Assembly: GCA_944323345.1 (NCBI GenBank)
Contig: CALUSC010000008.1
Span: 1-64,000 of the forward strand
Direction: 5' to 3'
Source: an uncultured Bacteroidales bacterium
GTDB taxonomy: Bacteria > Bacteroidota > Bacteroidia > Bacteroidales > UBA932
Length of the DNA stretch: 64,000 nucleotides
A program made the translations under genes and the position numbers. The notes under the pieces are model-generated. The model was not told the origin of the DNA. It ran no database searches and saw nothing but the letters and a program-made list of their open reading frames with translations. Each line of letters starts with the position of its first letter. Position 1 is the first letter of the stretch. Positions 1 to 8,587 of this stretch are shown here, one piece after another.

Positions 1-1
1 C

Positions 2-1255
2 ACCAACGGTGACACCCACCTGGGAGGTGATGATTTCGACCAGGTCATCATAGACTGGCTGGCATCTGAATTTGCAGAGGAAAACGGCGGCATTGACCTG
101 AAGAAAGATCCTATGGCGCTGCAGAGACTGAAAGAGGCTGCCGAAAAAGCGAAGATAGAGCTTTCAAGCCAGACTTCCACCGAGATCAACCTTCCGTATA
201 TCATGCCGGTAGACGGTATTCCTAAACATCTGGTAAAGACTCTCACCAGGGCCAAATTCGAGCAGTTGGCAGACAGCCTTATCCAGAGGACGGTGGAACC
301 GTGCCGCAAGGCTCTTGCAGATGCAGGCTACAGCGCATCGGATATCGACGAAGTCCTGCTTGTCGGTGGTTCTACACGTATTCCGGCTATCCAGGCTATC
401 GTAGAGAAATTCTTCGGGAAAGCTCCTAACAAGAGTGTGAACCCTGACGAGGTAGTGGCCATAGGTGCCGCAATACAGGGCGGCGTGCTCTCAGGGGACG
501 TGAAGGATGTGCTTCTTCTGGATGTGACACCGCTTTCACTCGGTATCGAGACTCTGGGCGGCGTGATGACCAAACTGATCGAGTCCAACACTACTATCCC
601 GACCAGGAAGTCGCAGGTATTCTCTACCGCAGCCGACAACCAACCGTCCGTAGAGATACATGTCCTCCAGGGAGAAAGGCCTATGGCAAAAGACAACAAG
701 GAAATCGGAAGATTCCATCTGGACGGTATAGCTCCGGCTCCGAGGGGCGTTCCTCAGATCGAAGTGACATTCGATATCGATGCCAACGGTATCCTGAACG
801 TTTCAGCCAAGGATAAGGCTACAGGCAAGGAGCAGAATATCAGGATCGAAGCTTCATCAGGACTCAGCGAAGACGAGATCAAGAGGATGCGTGACGAAGC
901 CAAGGCAAACGAGGCTGCCGACAACGCCGAAAGGGAAAGGGTCGACAAGATCAACAATGCCGATGCGATGTGCTTCCAGACTGAAAAGAATCTGAAAGAG
1001 TACGGCGACAAGATTCCGGCCGACAAGAAAGGCGCTATCGAATCTGCCCTGAACAGCCTGAAAGAGGCCGTAAAGAACCAGAACGTCGCAGATATCGACA
1101 AATACAACAGCGAGCTCGAAGCAGCATGGCACGCAGCATCGGAAGATATGGCCAAAGCTGCCGGCGCCCAGCAGGGCGGACCTCAGGGACCGTTCCAGGG
1201 TGGTCCTCAGGGGCCTCAGAACGGACCTGACAACCAGGGACCTGACGAGCAGTAA
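2..1255 (+). CDS. dnaK: Chaperone DnaK (Hsp70), 3' part
   Basis: ATP-dependent cytosolic Hsp70 chaperone that works with DnaJ and GrpE. The reading frame is open from base 2, so the gene starts before the window. Visible are the end of the nucleotide-binding domain (THLGGDDFD, then [14 protein letters not shown] and [15 protein letters not shown]), the linker ([19 protein letters not shown]), the substrate-binding domain ([20 protein letters not shown]) and the helical lid. The tail is rich in Gly, Pro and Gln ([17 protein letters not shown]) and ends in DEQ, which is usual for Bacteroidota DnaK. A strong hairpin terminator follows directly. The identity is secure; only the N-terminal part of the ATPase domain is missing. 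Confidence 0.98.
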   Translation, partial: TNGDTHLGGDDFDQVIIDWLASEFAEENGGIDLKKDPMALQRLKEAAEKAKIELSSQTSTEINLPYIMPVDGIPKHLVKTLTRAKFEQLADSLIQRTVEPCRKALADAGYSASDIDEVLLVGGSTRIPAIQAIVEKFFGKAPNKSVNPDEVVAIGAAIQGGVLSGDVKDVLLLDVTPLSLGIETLGGVMTKLIESNTTIPTRKSQVFSTAADNQPSVEIHVLQGERPMAKDNKEIGRFHLDGIAPAPRGVPQIEVTFDIDANGILNVSAKDKATGKEQNIRIEASSGLSEDEIKRMRDEAKANEAADNAERERVDKINNADAMCFQTEKNLKEYGDKIPADKKGAIESALNSLKEAVKNQNVADIDKYNSELEAAWHAASEDMAKAAGAQQGGPQGPFQGGPQGPQNGPDNQGPDEQ

Positions 1256-1266
1256 TAAGTAAACTG

Positions 1267-1305
1267 AAAAGCTCCGGCAGATTTGAAATCCGCCGGAGCT
1301 TTTTG
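1267..1305 (+). terminator. Intrinsic terminator after dnaK
   Basis: A 9-bp GC-rich stem AGCTCCGGC / GCCGGAGCT (1270-1278 with 1292-1300) closes a 13-base loop and is followed by TTTTGTTTT. It lies 12 bases after the dnaK stop. Flanking A and T runs could let it also stop transcription from the opposite-strand gene ending at 1349. Confidence 0.85.
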
Positions 1306-1348
1306 TTTTGTTGTGGGTGAATTCTAAGTTTATCCGGATTCATCTTCA

Positions 1349-2428
1349 TTACTTCAGGACGAAATCCGAAACGCTTTTCAGTCCCGTCATGCCGTAATAG
1401 GAATCTTCGATGTCTCCGTTAAGGCATACCAGACGTCCGAGCATTTCAGGATGTTCCGCAAGATTGAGGGCATCGCGTACATCTCCGGCAGAAAGCTGTA
1501 CGGCGATACAGTTGTCTCTGGAAGTCGCCGAAGAGCGCGGGCCAAGCAGCAGGTTCGAAGCCGACTTGAACGGAGGATCGAACGATGCATTGGCGGAAGT
1601 CAGGTCTCCGCCCACTATAAAGCCGGATACCCAGACATCTTCCCGACCGACACTGGCCAAAGCCTGGCTGACAGTCAGGGCGTCTTCGTATGAACTGCCC
1701 TTTGACCCTTCATCTCCCAGCAGATATGTCTCGTTCGTCCATACACGCGATGTATCGAGGCTTATCCTGATCCCGTTCGAAGAAGCGCTGTTTTCCGATA
1801 CGGAAATCTTCAATGTAAGGATTTCCTGGGACACCAATGTCCTCGTCAGAAGGACTGTTTCCTTCCCCTCGTCATACAGCACGACTGATACTGATCCAGG
1901 CTCGAAATAAACAATGCGTTTTTCCGTATAGGCATACATGACGCGCTTTCCTCCAGCCTTTATGAACAACACTCCGTCCGGATATTCAGACAGGAATCCC
2001 GGCGAAACATCCAGCCTTATGCCGGAATTGATCTGCCGGCAACCCAGTTCCACTGTCATGACACCTGCCGGAGGGACCACTACACACTGTTCGTCGCCAT
2101 ACTGGGGACTCGAAAATGCTATACCTGAAAAATCCTCAGACCGCACATAGATACCGTAACTCCCCGGAGGTACTTCCATGGTCTCCGGTATGTCACAGTA
2201 GATTCCGTCGAATACGGTTTTCCCGTCTTCATCGGTCACTGTTATCAGAAAATCATTCGTATCGGGCATCTCCTGGGATACTTTCGACAATTCTCTGGGA
2301 TTCCCGTCGAACCTGAATGCCAGAAATCCGTTCCTTTCATCATCTTTTACTGTTTTTTTACATGACAGGCCGGAACACAAGGCCACAAGCAGCATGACAG
2401 CCGCCAAAACTGTTTTCTTCCTTTTCAT
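1349..2428 (-). CDS. DUF4493/DUF6359-type lipoprotein
   Basis: Predicted surface or periplasmic lipoprotein of 359 residues. The signal peptide ends in a lipobox-like SGLSC followed by KKTVKDDE, an acidic stretch like the Bacteroidota lipoprotein export signal. The first 210 residues look like DUF4493, a beta-sandwich adhesin-like fold with a TVFDG turn and a PPGSYGIYVRS-type strand. The last 120 residues look like DUF6359, an OB-like domain (EDALTVSQALAS, WVSGFIVGG, LNGDIEDSYYGMTGLKSV). This pairing is common in Bacteroidales but has no established function; a role in surface attachment or binding is inference. A TATTTTTG -7 box at 2469-2476 on this strand suggests its own promoter. Confidence 0.75.
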   Translation of the reverse strand: MKRKKTVLAAVMLLVALCSGLSCKKTVKDDERNGFLAFRFDGNPRELSKVSQEMPDTNDFLITVTDEDGKTVFDGIYCDIPETMEVPPGSYGIYVRSEDFSGIAFSSPQYGDEQCVVVPPAGVMTVELGCRQINSGIRLDVSPGFLSEYPDGVLFIKAGGKRVMYAYTEKRIVYFEPGSVSVVLYDEGKETVLLTRTLVSQEILTLKISVSENSASSNGIRISLDTSRVWTNETYLLGDEGSKGSSYEDALTVSQALASVGREDVWVSGFIVGGDLTSANASFDPPFKSASNLLLGPRSSATSRDNCIAVQLSAGDVRDALNLAEHPEMLGRLVCLNGDIEDSYYGMTGLKSVSDFVLK

Positions 2429-2468
2429 CTTCCATACATTTTAACTTGCCGCGGACTTGCGGTGCAGG

Positions 2469-2476
2469 CAAAAATA
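2469..2476 (-). promoter_or_regulatory. Bacteroidota -7 box for the DUF4493 lipoprotein
   Basis: Reads TATTTTTG on the minus strand, matching TAnnTTTG, 40 bases before the start codon at 2428. No clear -33 TTG sits at the expected 19-base distance, so this is a partial match. Confidence 0.4.
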
Positions 2477-2555
2477 CTCCGGACGATGGAGGAAGTCTTA
2501 TTGAAAAAGAAAATTATACGTACGGAAAAAGAAAAAACGCATAAAAACCGGCCGC

Positions 2556-3350
2556 CTAAAGGTAAAAAACCGGTGACGGATACGAACGCGGAAGACAGCG
2601 CAGGTGCACCGTGCCCTTTACGGCTCCGGACTCCGCCAATGCATCGGATGATGCCTTGTAGGCCAGCTCAGGAGTATTGTTGTTCTCGCTCAGATGGCAC
2701 AGGAAAATATTCTTCAGGCCATGATGCATTATACGTTTCAACGCCTCGGCACACTCCATGTTACTCAGATGGCCGCATCCCTGCATGATTCTCATCTTCA
2801 GATCTTCGGTATAAGAGCCTCCGAGCAGCATGTCCGTATCATAATTGGACTCTATTACCAATGTATCCGCTTCAGACGCATACTTTACGGCATCATCCGT
2901 CATCCTGCCTATATCCGTCATTATGACGAATTTGTGTCCGTCGATACAGATAGAATATCCGACAGTCTGCGATGCATCGTGAGGTACTTCGAAGCATCGG
3001 ACGGTAATTCCTCCGATATCCGCCGGCTCATTTTCCACAATGGTATTCCTGTATGATCCTATGACTGAAGATGTAAATGTGTGGCGGGCCAGAGAATCCA
3101 TTATTTTTTCCGTAGCGAAGACAGGCTTCTGGAGTTTTTTGCAGAAAGAACCCAGGAACTTGATATGATCCAGATGGGTATGCGTCACGAGAACACCCGT
3201 GACAGTGCCGGTATCGACTCCGTAATCACGGAAAAGCCGGTTCAGTCTGCGCAGGCTTACACCGGCATCGATTATAATCCCTTTTTTCCCGGTACCGAGA
3301 TAATAGCAATTTCCGCAGCTTCCGCTGGATAAACTGAAAAACCTCAACAT
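2556..3350 (-). CDS. MBL-fold metallo-hydrolase (YycJ/WalJ-like)
   Basis: Cytosolic metallo-beta-lactamase-fold hydrolase of 264 residues. It carries the metal motif HTHLDH (TGVLVTHTHLDHIKFLG) and later metal-binding positions in VPHDAS, MTDIGRM and GCGHLSN. The start MLRFFSLSSGSCGNCYYLG matches the conserved N-terminus of the YycJ/WalJ family. A longer in-frame start at 3386 would overlap the upstream TPR gene and is not preferred; AGGAAGGGGACA precedes the chosen ATG. Relatives have been proposed to act as 5'-3' exonucleases or in cell-wall coordination; the substrate here is unknown. It lies 17 bases after the TPR gene and is probably cotranscribed with it. Confidence 0.85.
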   Translation of the reverse strand: MLRFFSLSSGSCGNCYYLGTGKKGIIIDAGVSLRRLNRLFRDYGVDTGTVTGVLVTHTHLDHIKFLGSFCKKLQKPVFATEKIMDSLARHTFTSSVIGSYRNTIVENEPADIGGITVRCFEVPHDASQTVGYSICIDGHKFVIMTDIGRMTDDAVKYASEADTLVIESNYDTDMLLGGSYTEDLKMRIMQGCGHLSNMECAEALKRIMHHGLKNIFLCHLSENNNTPELAYKASSDALAESGAVKGTVHLRCLPRSYPSPVFYL

Positions 3351-3367
3351 TATCTGTCCCCTTCCTG

Positions 3368-5386
3368 TCAGTTTTCCTCTTCGCAATACTTGTTTATGAC
3401 ACTGTATGCCTCCGGGATTCCCAGTTCGCCTGCCCGAGAAAGGTCGATACAGCCTTTTTCCCTGTCTTTAAGATATATGAGAACCAGGCCTCTGTTGAAA
3501 TAGGCATCTCCCATGTACGGATACAGCTCTATGGCTCTGGTATAACTCTCTATCGAATTTATATGCTCTGAAGACAGGCAATACAGATTTCCCAGATTGA
3601 AATGGAAATAAGGTATGTCCGGTACAATAGCCGCTGCAGCCTTCATGTCGCTTATCGCTTCTGAATAATCATACTGATGCGATATCTGATCCCTTACCCT
3701 GGCCCGCGTATTCCCGGAATCATCCATGGTGAGAACCTGGACATTGCTCTCTATCGACGATATGAACTCTATCATCCGTGCTCTGAGAACGGCCCGGTTC
3801 ATATAATAGAACGACCTGTAATATTTATCGAGCCCTGATTCTCCCGACACTTCGAGAGCCTTGTCATAATATGCCAGTGCAGAATTATACTGCCTGGTGT
3901 CTGTCTCATACAATGCTCTGCCGAAACTGGTCATGGCATCATTCCCTCCGGCAGCATAAAGCACCTGCTCGGCACCGGCCAGAAGCGCGTCACCAGCCGC
4001 CAGGGTATCCGCGCTGGTAAGAATCAGTCCTACCGGAGACGACGAAACGAACTCGGAAATGAGAGGATTCTCGTATTTGTGCTCCAATGCATACTGTACG
4101 CCAGGCTTCTTTTCAGCGAGTACAAACCTGTAAAGCGGTCTGAGTCTGACATCTATATCCCTGTGCTGCAGCAGCTCGTCATCGAAGTCTTTCTGTGCGA
4201 ATTCCGCATCCAGGGCCAGCAGGGCATTGTATTTCTTGGTAGTATCGGCGAATGACGCCTCGCCCGAAATATTTTTCCTTCTGTATTCCTGCACCTTCTC
4301 CTGAGCCGTCTCGTAGTCCTCCCGTGAAGACGCGTGATCGCCCAGAAGATTCTTGACATACGCCCTGTTCATATATGCCTTGGCGAAATCGGGATAAAGT
4401 CCTATCGCCCTGTCGTAGTCTTCGAGGGCATCCTGATAACGGCCCAGTTCTATGAATATGGAAGCCCGGTTGAAATAAGCCAGGACATTTTCAGGATTTA
4501 TGTTCAGGACCCTGTCCATATCGGACAATGCAGATTCGAAATCCCCGACCTGGGCGCTGATGAGGCCCCTGTTATACAATGTCAGGGCATTTCCCGGTTC
4601 ATCCCTGAGGACCCTGTTCAGATCGGACATGGCACTGATATAGTCCTGTGTCTCATAATACATTATCGCCCTGTTGAAATAGGCGAAGGTATTCGAAGTA
4701 TCCAGGTCTATGGCTCTGTCCAGATCCTCGATAGCCTTGCCGTACTCGTGGCCCGATGCATAAAGCCGCCCTCTCCGGATATACCCTTCCGGGTCGAATC
4801 TGTCCAGTTTTATGGCCTTGTTATAGTCGGACAGGGCGCTTGTCGTATCTTTCAGGAAAAGATAGCACGCTCCCCTGTTGAGATAAGCGGAAGGGTCTTT
4901 AGGTTCTTTCCTGATATATTTGTTGAAATCCGCCACGGCCTTGTCGAACTGCTGGGACAGGAAATATGTCACTCCCCTGCTGAAATACAGGCCGACGAAT
5001 CCGGGACGAAGACTTATGGCAGTTTCATAATCCTGCAAGGCTTCCTCGTATTTGCCTGAACGGCTCAGCGTTATAGCTCTGTAATGATAACCGGAGGTAA
5101 AAACGGGATTGAGACGCACAGAGGTATTGAAATCATTGTGCGCGCCGCGCACATCTCCCAGATTATATTTTGCGATGCCCCTGAAAAAATAGGTCATGTA
5201 ATTCGTGGAATCGAGAGTGGCCAGAATGTTGAAATTCTCTATGGCATTGGCATACTTGCCATCCATAATGGCCTTCCTTCCACGGAAAAAGAAAACATTG
5301 GTATCGTATTGCGCCAGCACTTCCGTCACGCATAGCGAGAGGAATACGACGAGGGCTACTGATATTTTCCTGAAGACTGCCGGCAC
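3368..5386 (-). CDS. Large TPR-repeat secreted protein
   Basis: About 672 residues built from roughly a dozen tetratricopeptide repeats, with recurring units such as AYFNRA, AYLNRGACYLFL and ALEDYDRAIGLYPDFAKAY. A hydrophobic signal segment (SVALVVFLSLCVTEVLA, then QYDTN) predicts export to the periplasm. No ATG lies near the signal peptide. The best start is GTG at 5386; the frame stays open to 5752, but that extension would cover the divergent M28 gene and carries no domain. A TATATTTG -7 box at 5451-5458 supports a start near 5386. TPR arrays serve as protein-protein scaffolds; no specific role can be assigned. Confidence 0.8.
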   Translation of the reverse strand: MPAVFRKISVALVVFLSLCVTEVLAQYDTNVFFFRGRKAIMDGKYANAIENFNILATLDSTNYMTYFFRGIAKYNLGDVRGAHNDFNTSVRLNPVFTSGYHYRAITLSRSGKYEEALQDYETAISLRPGFVGLYFSRGVTYFLSQQFDKAVADFNKYIRKEPKDPSAYLNRGACYLFLKDTTSALSDYNKAIKLDRFDPEGYIRRGRLYASGHEYGKAIEDLDRAIDLDTSNTFAYFNRAIMYYETQDYISAMSDLNRVLRDEPGNALTLYNRGLISAQVGDFESALSDMDRVLNINPENVLAYFNRASIFIELGRYQDALEDYDRAIGLYPDFAKAYMNRAYVKNLLGDHASSREDYETAQEKVQEYRRKNISGEASFADTTKKYNALLALDAEFAQKDFDDELLQHRDIDVRLRPLYRFVLAEKKPGVQYALEHKYENPLISEFVSSSPVGLILTSADTLAAGDALLAGAEQVLYAAGGNDAMTSFGRALYETDTRQYNSALAYYDKALEVSGESGLDKYYRSFYYMNRAVLRARMIEFISSIESNVQVLTMDDSGNTRARVRDQISHQYDYSEAISDMKAAAAIVPDIPYFHFNLGNLYCLSSEHINSIESYTRAIELYPYMGDAYFNRGLVLIYLKDREKGCIDLSRAGELGIPEAYSVINKYCEEEN

Positions 5387-5419
5387 TGTAAAAAATTTCC
5401 GAATAATACTTAATTTTCC

Positions 5420-5427
5420 TAATTTTG
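5420..5427 (+). promoter_or_regulatory. -7 box for the M28-type peptidase gene
   Basis: Plus strand reads TAATTTTG, matching TAnnTTTG, 60 bases before the ATG at 5487. It is interleaved with the divergent TPR promoter; no good -33 was found. Confidence 0.35.
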
Positions 5428-5450
5428 CCCGCCTGAAAACAGGCAAGCGA

Positions 5451-5458
5451 CAAATATA
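5451..5458 (-). promoter_or_regulatory. -7 box for the TPR operon
   Basis: Minus strand reads TATATTTG, an exact TAnnTTTG match, about 65 bases before the GTG start at 5386. It argues against starts upstream of 5450. A weak -33 (CTTG, 5481-5484) sits 22 bases away. Confidence 0.5.
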
Positions 5459-5486
5459 ATCATTTATCGTGCCTCTTCTGCAAGAA

Positions 5487-6506
5487 ATGGATAAAAAAAA
5501 GTTCACATATCTGTTGGCGGCAGCATTCGTGATATTGTGCTGCAACCGGATACATGCAAATGCCCAGAACTTCTGGATCGGGAATGATACCGCCGCACAT
5601 AATCTGGTATGGGAAGAAAAACTCAGGAAAAGGATAGACTTTCTCTCCGATTCTCTTTGCGCAGGCAGGGCGACAGGAACTGCCGGAGGCAATGAAGCCG
5701 CATTCTGGCTCGTCGGCAGATTCAGGTCGGCCGGGCTTATGCCTTTCGACAATACTTATGCAAAACACCTCTATGCAGGGAACGGGACAGTAGGCCACAA
5801 TATCATAGGCATGCTTCCAGGATCACGGACAAAACCTTGCGATTCATATATAATAATAGGGGCACACTATGATCATCTCGGCGTGCTCGGAGGGAAAATG
5901 TATCCGGGAGCCGACAACAATGCATCCGGAGTAGCTGCCCTGCTGAGCCTCGCGGACATGTTTTCCACCATGAAGGATGTCGGACGTGTGTACGGGAAAA
6001 GCATCATCTTCGTCGCATTCGATGCAAAGGAAATGAATATGGCCGGCTCCGAATCCTTGTGGAGGATGATTGAAAACGGGGAACTTGCAGATCCCGTTTC
6101 CGGAAAACCTGTCACTCCGGAAAAAATTTACGCCATGGCCAACATGGAGCAGATAGGAAGCTCACTCGCACCTCTGTCATCCGGAAGGAAAGACTACCTT
6201 ATCGCTCTCGGAAACAACTCGCTGCCAAATGACTGCAGAAATCTTCTTTCCATGTGCAACCGCTTTTACGGCACGGGACTGGAACTGTCGGAAACATATT
6301 ACGGAAGCAAGAACTTCACAGAAGTGTTCTACAGGATTTCAGACCAGAAAGTCTTCGCAGAAAATGGAATACCTGCCGTGTTTTTCACTTCCGGAATAAC
6401 GCTCAACACATTCAAGACATACGACACTACGGAGACTCTCGACCTGGAGATTCTCCGTAAACGGATAATACTCATTTTCCACTGGGTGGAAAAACTTCTA
6501 CGCTGA
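5487..6506 (+). CDS. M28-family peptidase homologue with degraded active site
   Basis: 339-residue exported protein (signal peptide MDKKKFTYLLAAAFVILCC onward) with the M28 zinc aminopeptidase fold. The first ligand motif GAHYDHLG and the bridging Asp in GADNNASGVAALL are intact. The general-base/ligand pair, normally EE, reads KE (AFDAKEMNMAGS), and the late SDH...YH motif reads SDQ and TFKTYDT. The general base and the last histidine ligand therefore appear to be lost. It may be a non-catalytic binding protein or have shifted chemistry; this rests on alignment by eye. The first in-frame start (5469) gives a less typical signal peptide, so ATG 5487 is preferred. It converges on the glycosyltransferase gene with a 5-base gap. 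Confidence 0.8.
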   Translation: MDKKKFTYLLAAAFVILCCNRIHANAQNFWIGNDTAAHNLVWEEKLRKRIDFLSDSLCAGRATGTAGGNEAAFWLVGRFRSAGLMPFDNTYAKHLYAGNGTVGHNIIGMLPGSRTKPCDSYIIIGAHYDHLGVLGGKMYPGADNNASGVAALLSLADMFSTMKDVGRVYGKSIIFVAFDAKEMNMAGSESLWRMIENGELADPVSGKPVTPEKIYAMANMEQIGSSLAPLSSGRKDYLIALGNNSLPNDCRNLLSMCNRFYGTGLELSETYYGSKNFTEVFYRISDQKVFAENGIPAVFFTSGITLNTFKTYDTTETLDLEILRKRIILIFHWVEKLLR

Positions 6507-6511
6507 TTCTG

Positions 6512-7549
6512 CTAAAGGAGTTCGTTATAGATTTCTATATACCTTCTGGCAGTACGCTCCCACGAAAAACTGAGGGCATGCTGCTTCATCTGCTCCTTGT
6601 CGACTTCTCCCTTTTCAAATGCAGCCAGGCCCTTATTGAACTGCACAAGCATGGTCTCAGGGTCGAAATTATGGTCAAAGTAAAATACATGGCTGCCGCC
6701 TATCTCGGGGAGGGATGTCCTGTCTGAAAGGAATATCGGTTTCTGATAATACATGGCCTCTATCACAGGCAGACCGAATCCTTCAGCTACCGATGGAAAG
6801 AGAAATGCAGTACAGTTCTTTATGTACCAGTACTTTACCGGCTCAGTTACAGGTCCTATGACAGATACTCTGTCTGCCACACCGAAATTCTCGGCTTCCT
6901 CCATGATCCTTTTCTCGTACGGAGACTTGTTCCCGGCTATAATCAGATGATAATCATTTCCTCTGAGAAGAGCGGTCAGGACATGGAAATTCTTTTTGGG
7001 AAGGACTGCGCCGACAGAAAAAAGGAATTTTCCAGTCGGTTTGGATACAGGAGGGGTGATATCTCCGTCGAACTGGTTCAGTCCGTTATATACCACTTCC
7101 ACATATTTTCCTTTCATATCTATGTTATCCATCAGATCGCGCTTCGTACTCTCGGATACCGCAACGATATGGTCCGCCCTGTCTATATGCTTCTGAAGTG
7201 CCGAAAGATAAGCTCTGTGCTTTGAAAGAGGCTTGTCATACAAAAAGTTAAGATCATGTACAGTAAGGACCTGCCTGATACCTTTCGGAGGAATGACTGC
7301 AGGCTGCTGGTTCGACGAATGCCATACGCTGACACGCGGACTGCAACTCAAATGCATCCTGTCGGTAAATTTTACCGTCCTGTACCCGACATCATCGCCC
7401 CAACGGCCCTTGTATTTTGCCGGGACATAAAGACACAGACTGCTGCGCAAAGCCTGACGCTGCTTTACAAGGCAAGAAGCCACGTTATCGCAGAATGCAA
7501 ACAGACCGGTATTCGGATATTTCATCCTCTCACAGTCGAAGACTACCAT
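6512..7549 (-). CDS. Glycosyltransferase family 4 (GT-B)
   Basis: 345-residue cytosolic retaining glycosyltransferase. The C-terminal half has the GT4 signatures: FSVGAVLPKKNFHVLTALLR (donor-domain start), VIGPVTEPVKYWY, and the E-x7-E motif EGFGLPVIEAM that contacts the nucleotide-sugar, followed by SLPEIGG. The N-terminal acceptor domain contains VLTVHDLNFLY and DHIVAVSESTKRDL. These features resemble mannosyltransferases of polysaccharide or lipooligosaccharide assembly; donor and acceptor are unknown. It stands alone here, so there is no cluster context. A TACTTTTG -7 box lies at 7571-7578. Confidence 0.9.
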   Translation of the reverse strand: MVVFDCERMKYPNTGLFAFCDNVASCLVKQRQALRSSLCLYVPAKYKGRWGDDVGYRTVKFTDRMHLSCSPRVSVWHSSNQQPAVIPPKGIRQVLTVHDLNFLYDKPLSKHRAYLSALQKHIDRADHIVAVSESTKRDLMDNIDMKGKYVEVVYNGLNQFDGDITPPVSKPTGKFLFSVGAVLPKKNFHVLTALLRGNDYHLIIAGNKSPYEKRIMEEAENFGVADRVSVIGPVTEPVKYWYIKNCTAFLFPSVAEGFGLPVIEAMYYQKPIFLSDRTSLPEIGGSHVFYFDHNFDPETMLVQFNKGLAAFEKGEVDKEQMKQHALSFSWERTARRYIEIYNELL

Positions 7550-7570
7550 AGATAAAGTTTTTGTTTGTCA

Positions 7571-7578
7571 CAAAAGTA
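7571..7578 (-). promoter_or_regulatory. -7 box for the glycosyltransferase gene
   Basis: Minus strand reads TACTTTTG, matching TAnnTTTG, 21 bases upstream of the ATG at 7549. No clear -33 element. Confidence 0.4.
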
Positions 7579-7637
7579 ATAAAAACTCTGGAAAAAATCA
7601 GAAAAAAGTGCCTCGTTTCAGTTTATAATTCCAAAAC

Positions 7638-8261
7638 TTACGAATCGGATGAAGCATCAATGCTCTTTAAAGACGGAAGACTTATCCTGAAATGAACGGA
7701 AAGCACCCTGACCAGGAAAACCGATATGGCGGCGATAATCTGTGCAGCTACCGGTCCGAGCCCTGACCATATACACACGTAATAGACGATACCGCCGGCA
7801 AGACAAGCCATTGCATAGATTTCCTTTCGGAATATAAGAGGGACCTCATTGATGAAAATATCCCTGAACATTCCTCCTGCTGCGCCTGTTATGGTTCCCA
7901 TTATGACATTCACCCACATGGGAAAGCCTGCGGCAATGCTTTTTTCGACCCCCACGACCGTAAACAATGCGATGCCGACAGCGTCGAATATAAAGAAAGT
8001 ATTGTCCAGGCGAACCACATATTTTCTGAAAACCAGGACAAAAAGCAGAGCGAGGCCCGTAATTATGATATATGAGGCATGTTCCATCCAGAACGGCGTG
8101 ACATCGAGCATCACATCGCGCAGTGTTCCGCCTCCTACGGCCGTCACGAAACCTACCACATAGGCACCGAACCAGTCGAAGTTCTTGGCTGCCGCCAGCC
8201 TGATTCCGCTTATCGCAAATGCGAATGTTCCGATATAATCTATAATATTGATGAATTCCAT
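7638..8261 (-). CDS. TRIC-type (UPF0126/YicG-like) membrane protein
   Basis: 207-residue inner-membrane protein with about seven hydrophobic segments. It shows the twofold TRIC-channel repeat: GIRLAAAKNFDWFGAYVVG with GGGTLRDVMLD in the first half, and GAAGGMFRDIFINEVPLIF in the second. Bacterial TRIC homologues form trimeric monovalent-cation channels; substrate and role here are not known. The frame is open upstream through the tRNA-Val gene, but ATG 8261 gives the family-typical N-terminus. It follows tRNA-Val by 58 bases on the same strand and probably shares its promoter. Confidence 0.88.
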   Translation of the reverse strand: MEFINIIDYIGTFAFAISGIRLAAAKNFDWFGAYVVGFVTAVGGGTLRDVMLDVTPFWMEHASYIIITGLALLFVLVFRKYVVRLDNTFFIFDAVGIALFTVVGVEKSIAAGFPMWVNVIMGTITGAAGGMFRDIFINEVPLIFRKEIYAMACLAGGIVYYVCIWSGLGPVAAQIIAAISVFLVRVLSVHFRISLPSLKSIDASSDS

Positions 8262-8318
8262 CCCGCAACTATGGCAAAGAAAAAAGCAGCCACTTTTCAG
8301 TAACTGCTTGACTTTCTG

Positions 8319-8393
8319 TGGGAGCTGAGGGAGTCGAACCCCCGACCCTCTGCTTGTAAGGCAGACGCTCTGAACCAACTGAGCTAAGCTCCC
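8319..8393 (-). tRNA. tRNA-Val (anticodon UAC)
   Basis: A full cloverleaf can be drawn on the minus strand. The acceptor stem GGGAGCT pairs with AGCTCCC, followed by discriminator A. The D arm is GCTC...GAGC. The anticodon stem TCTGC/GCAGA carries loop CTTACAA (anticodon TAC, reading GUA/GUG). The T arm is GGGGG TTCGACT CCCTC. Length is 75 bases; CCA is not encoded. Confidence 0.97.
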
Positions 8394-8443
8394 TTTACTC
8401 GTACTTTCGTTAAAGAACTGTTCCCGTTTTCGTTTCGGGATTG

Positions 8444-8473
8444 CAAAGATACGCAAGAAAATTTATCCTGCAA
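8444..8473 (-). promoter_or_regulatory. Consensus promoter for tRNA-Val and the TRIC gene
   Basis: Minus strand: TTTG at 8474-8471, exactly 19 bases, then TATCTTTG at 8451-8444. This is a full match to the Bacteroidota housekeeping promoter. Transcription should start about 45 bases before the tRNA 5' end, leaving a leader for RNase P. Confidence 0.75.
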
Positions 8474-8587
8474 ATTTATTTTCACTTTTTTGATGATTTT
8501 TGTTTGTCAAGTTGAAACATTTCGAGCAGAAAAAGCGTATAATATGATTGCAGGGGAAATATCGTCTGCATTATAAACTATCCAATC

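Noticed and set aside
4334..5059. A 241-codon plus-strand frame with repeating units
   Set aside because: The apparent repeats mirror the TPR repeats of the opposite-strand gene.
5387..5752. N-terminal 122 residues in frame with the TPR protein
   Set aside because: Covers the divergent M28 gene and its promoter; a signal peptide begins only at the GTG at 5386.
8262..8456. N-terminal extension of the TRIC-type protein
   Set aside because: The extension translates the tRNA-Val gene; the family starts at ATG 8261.
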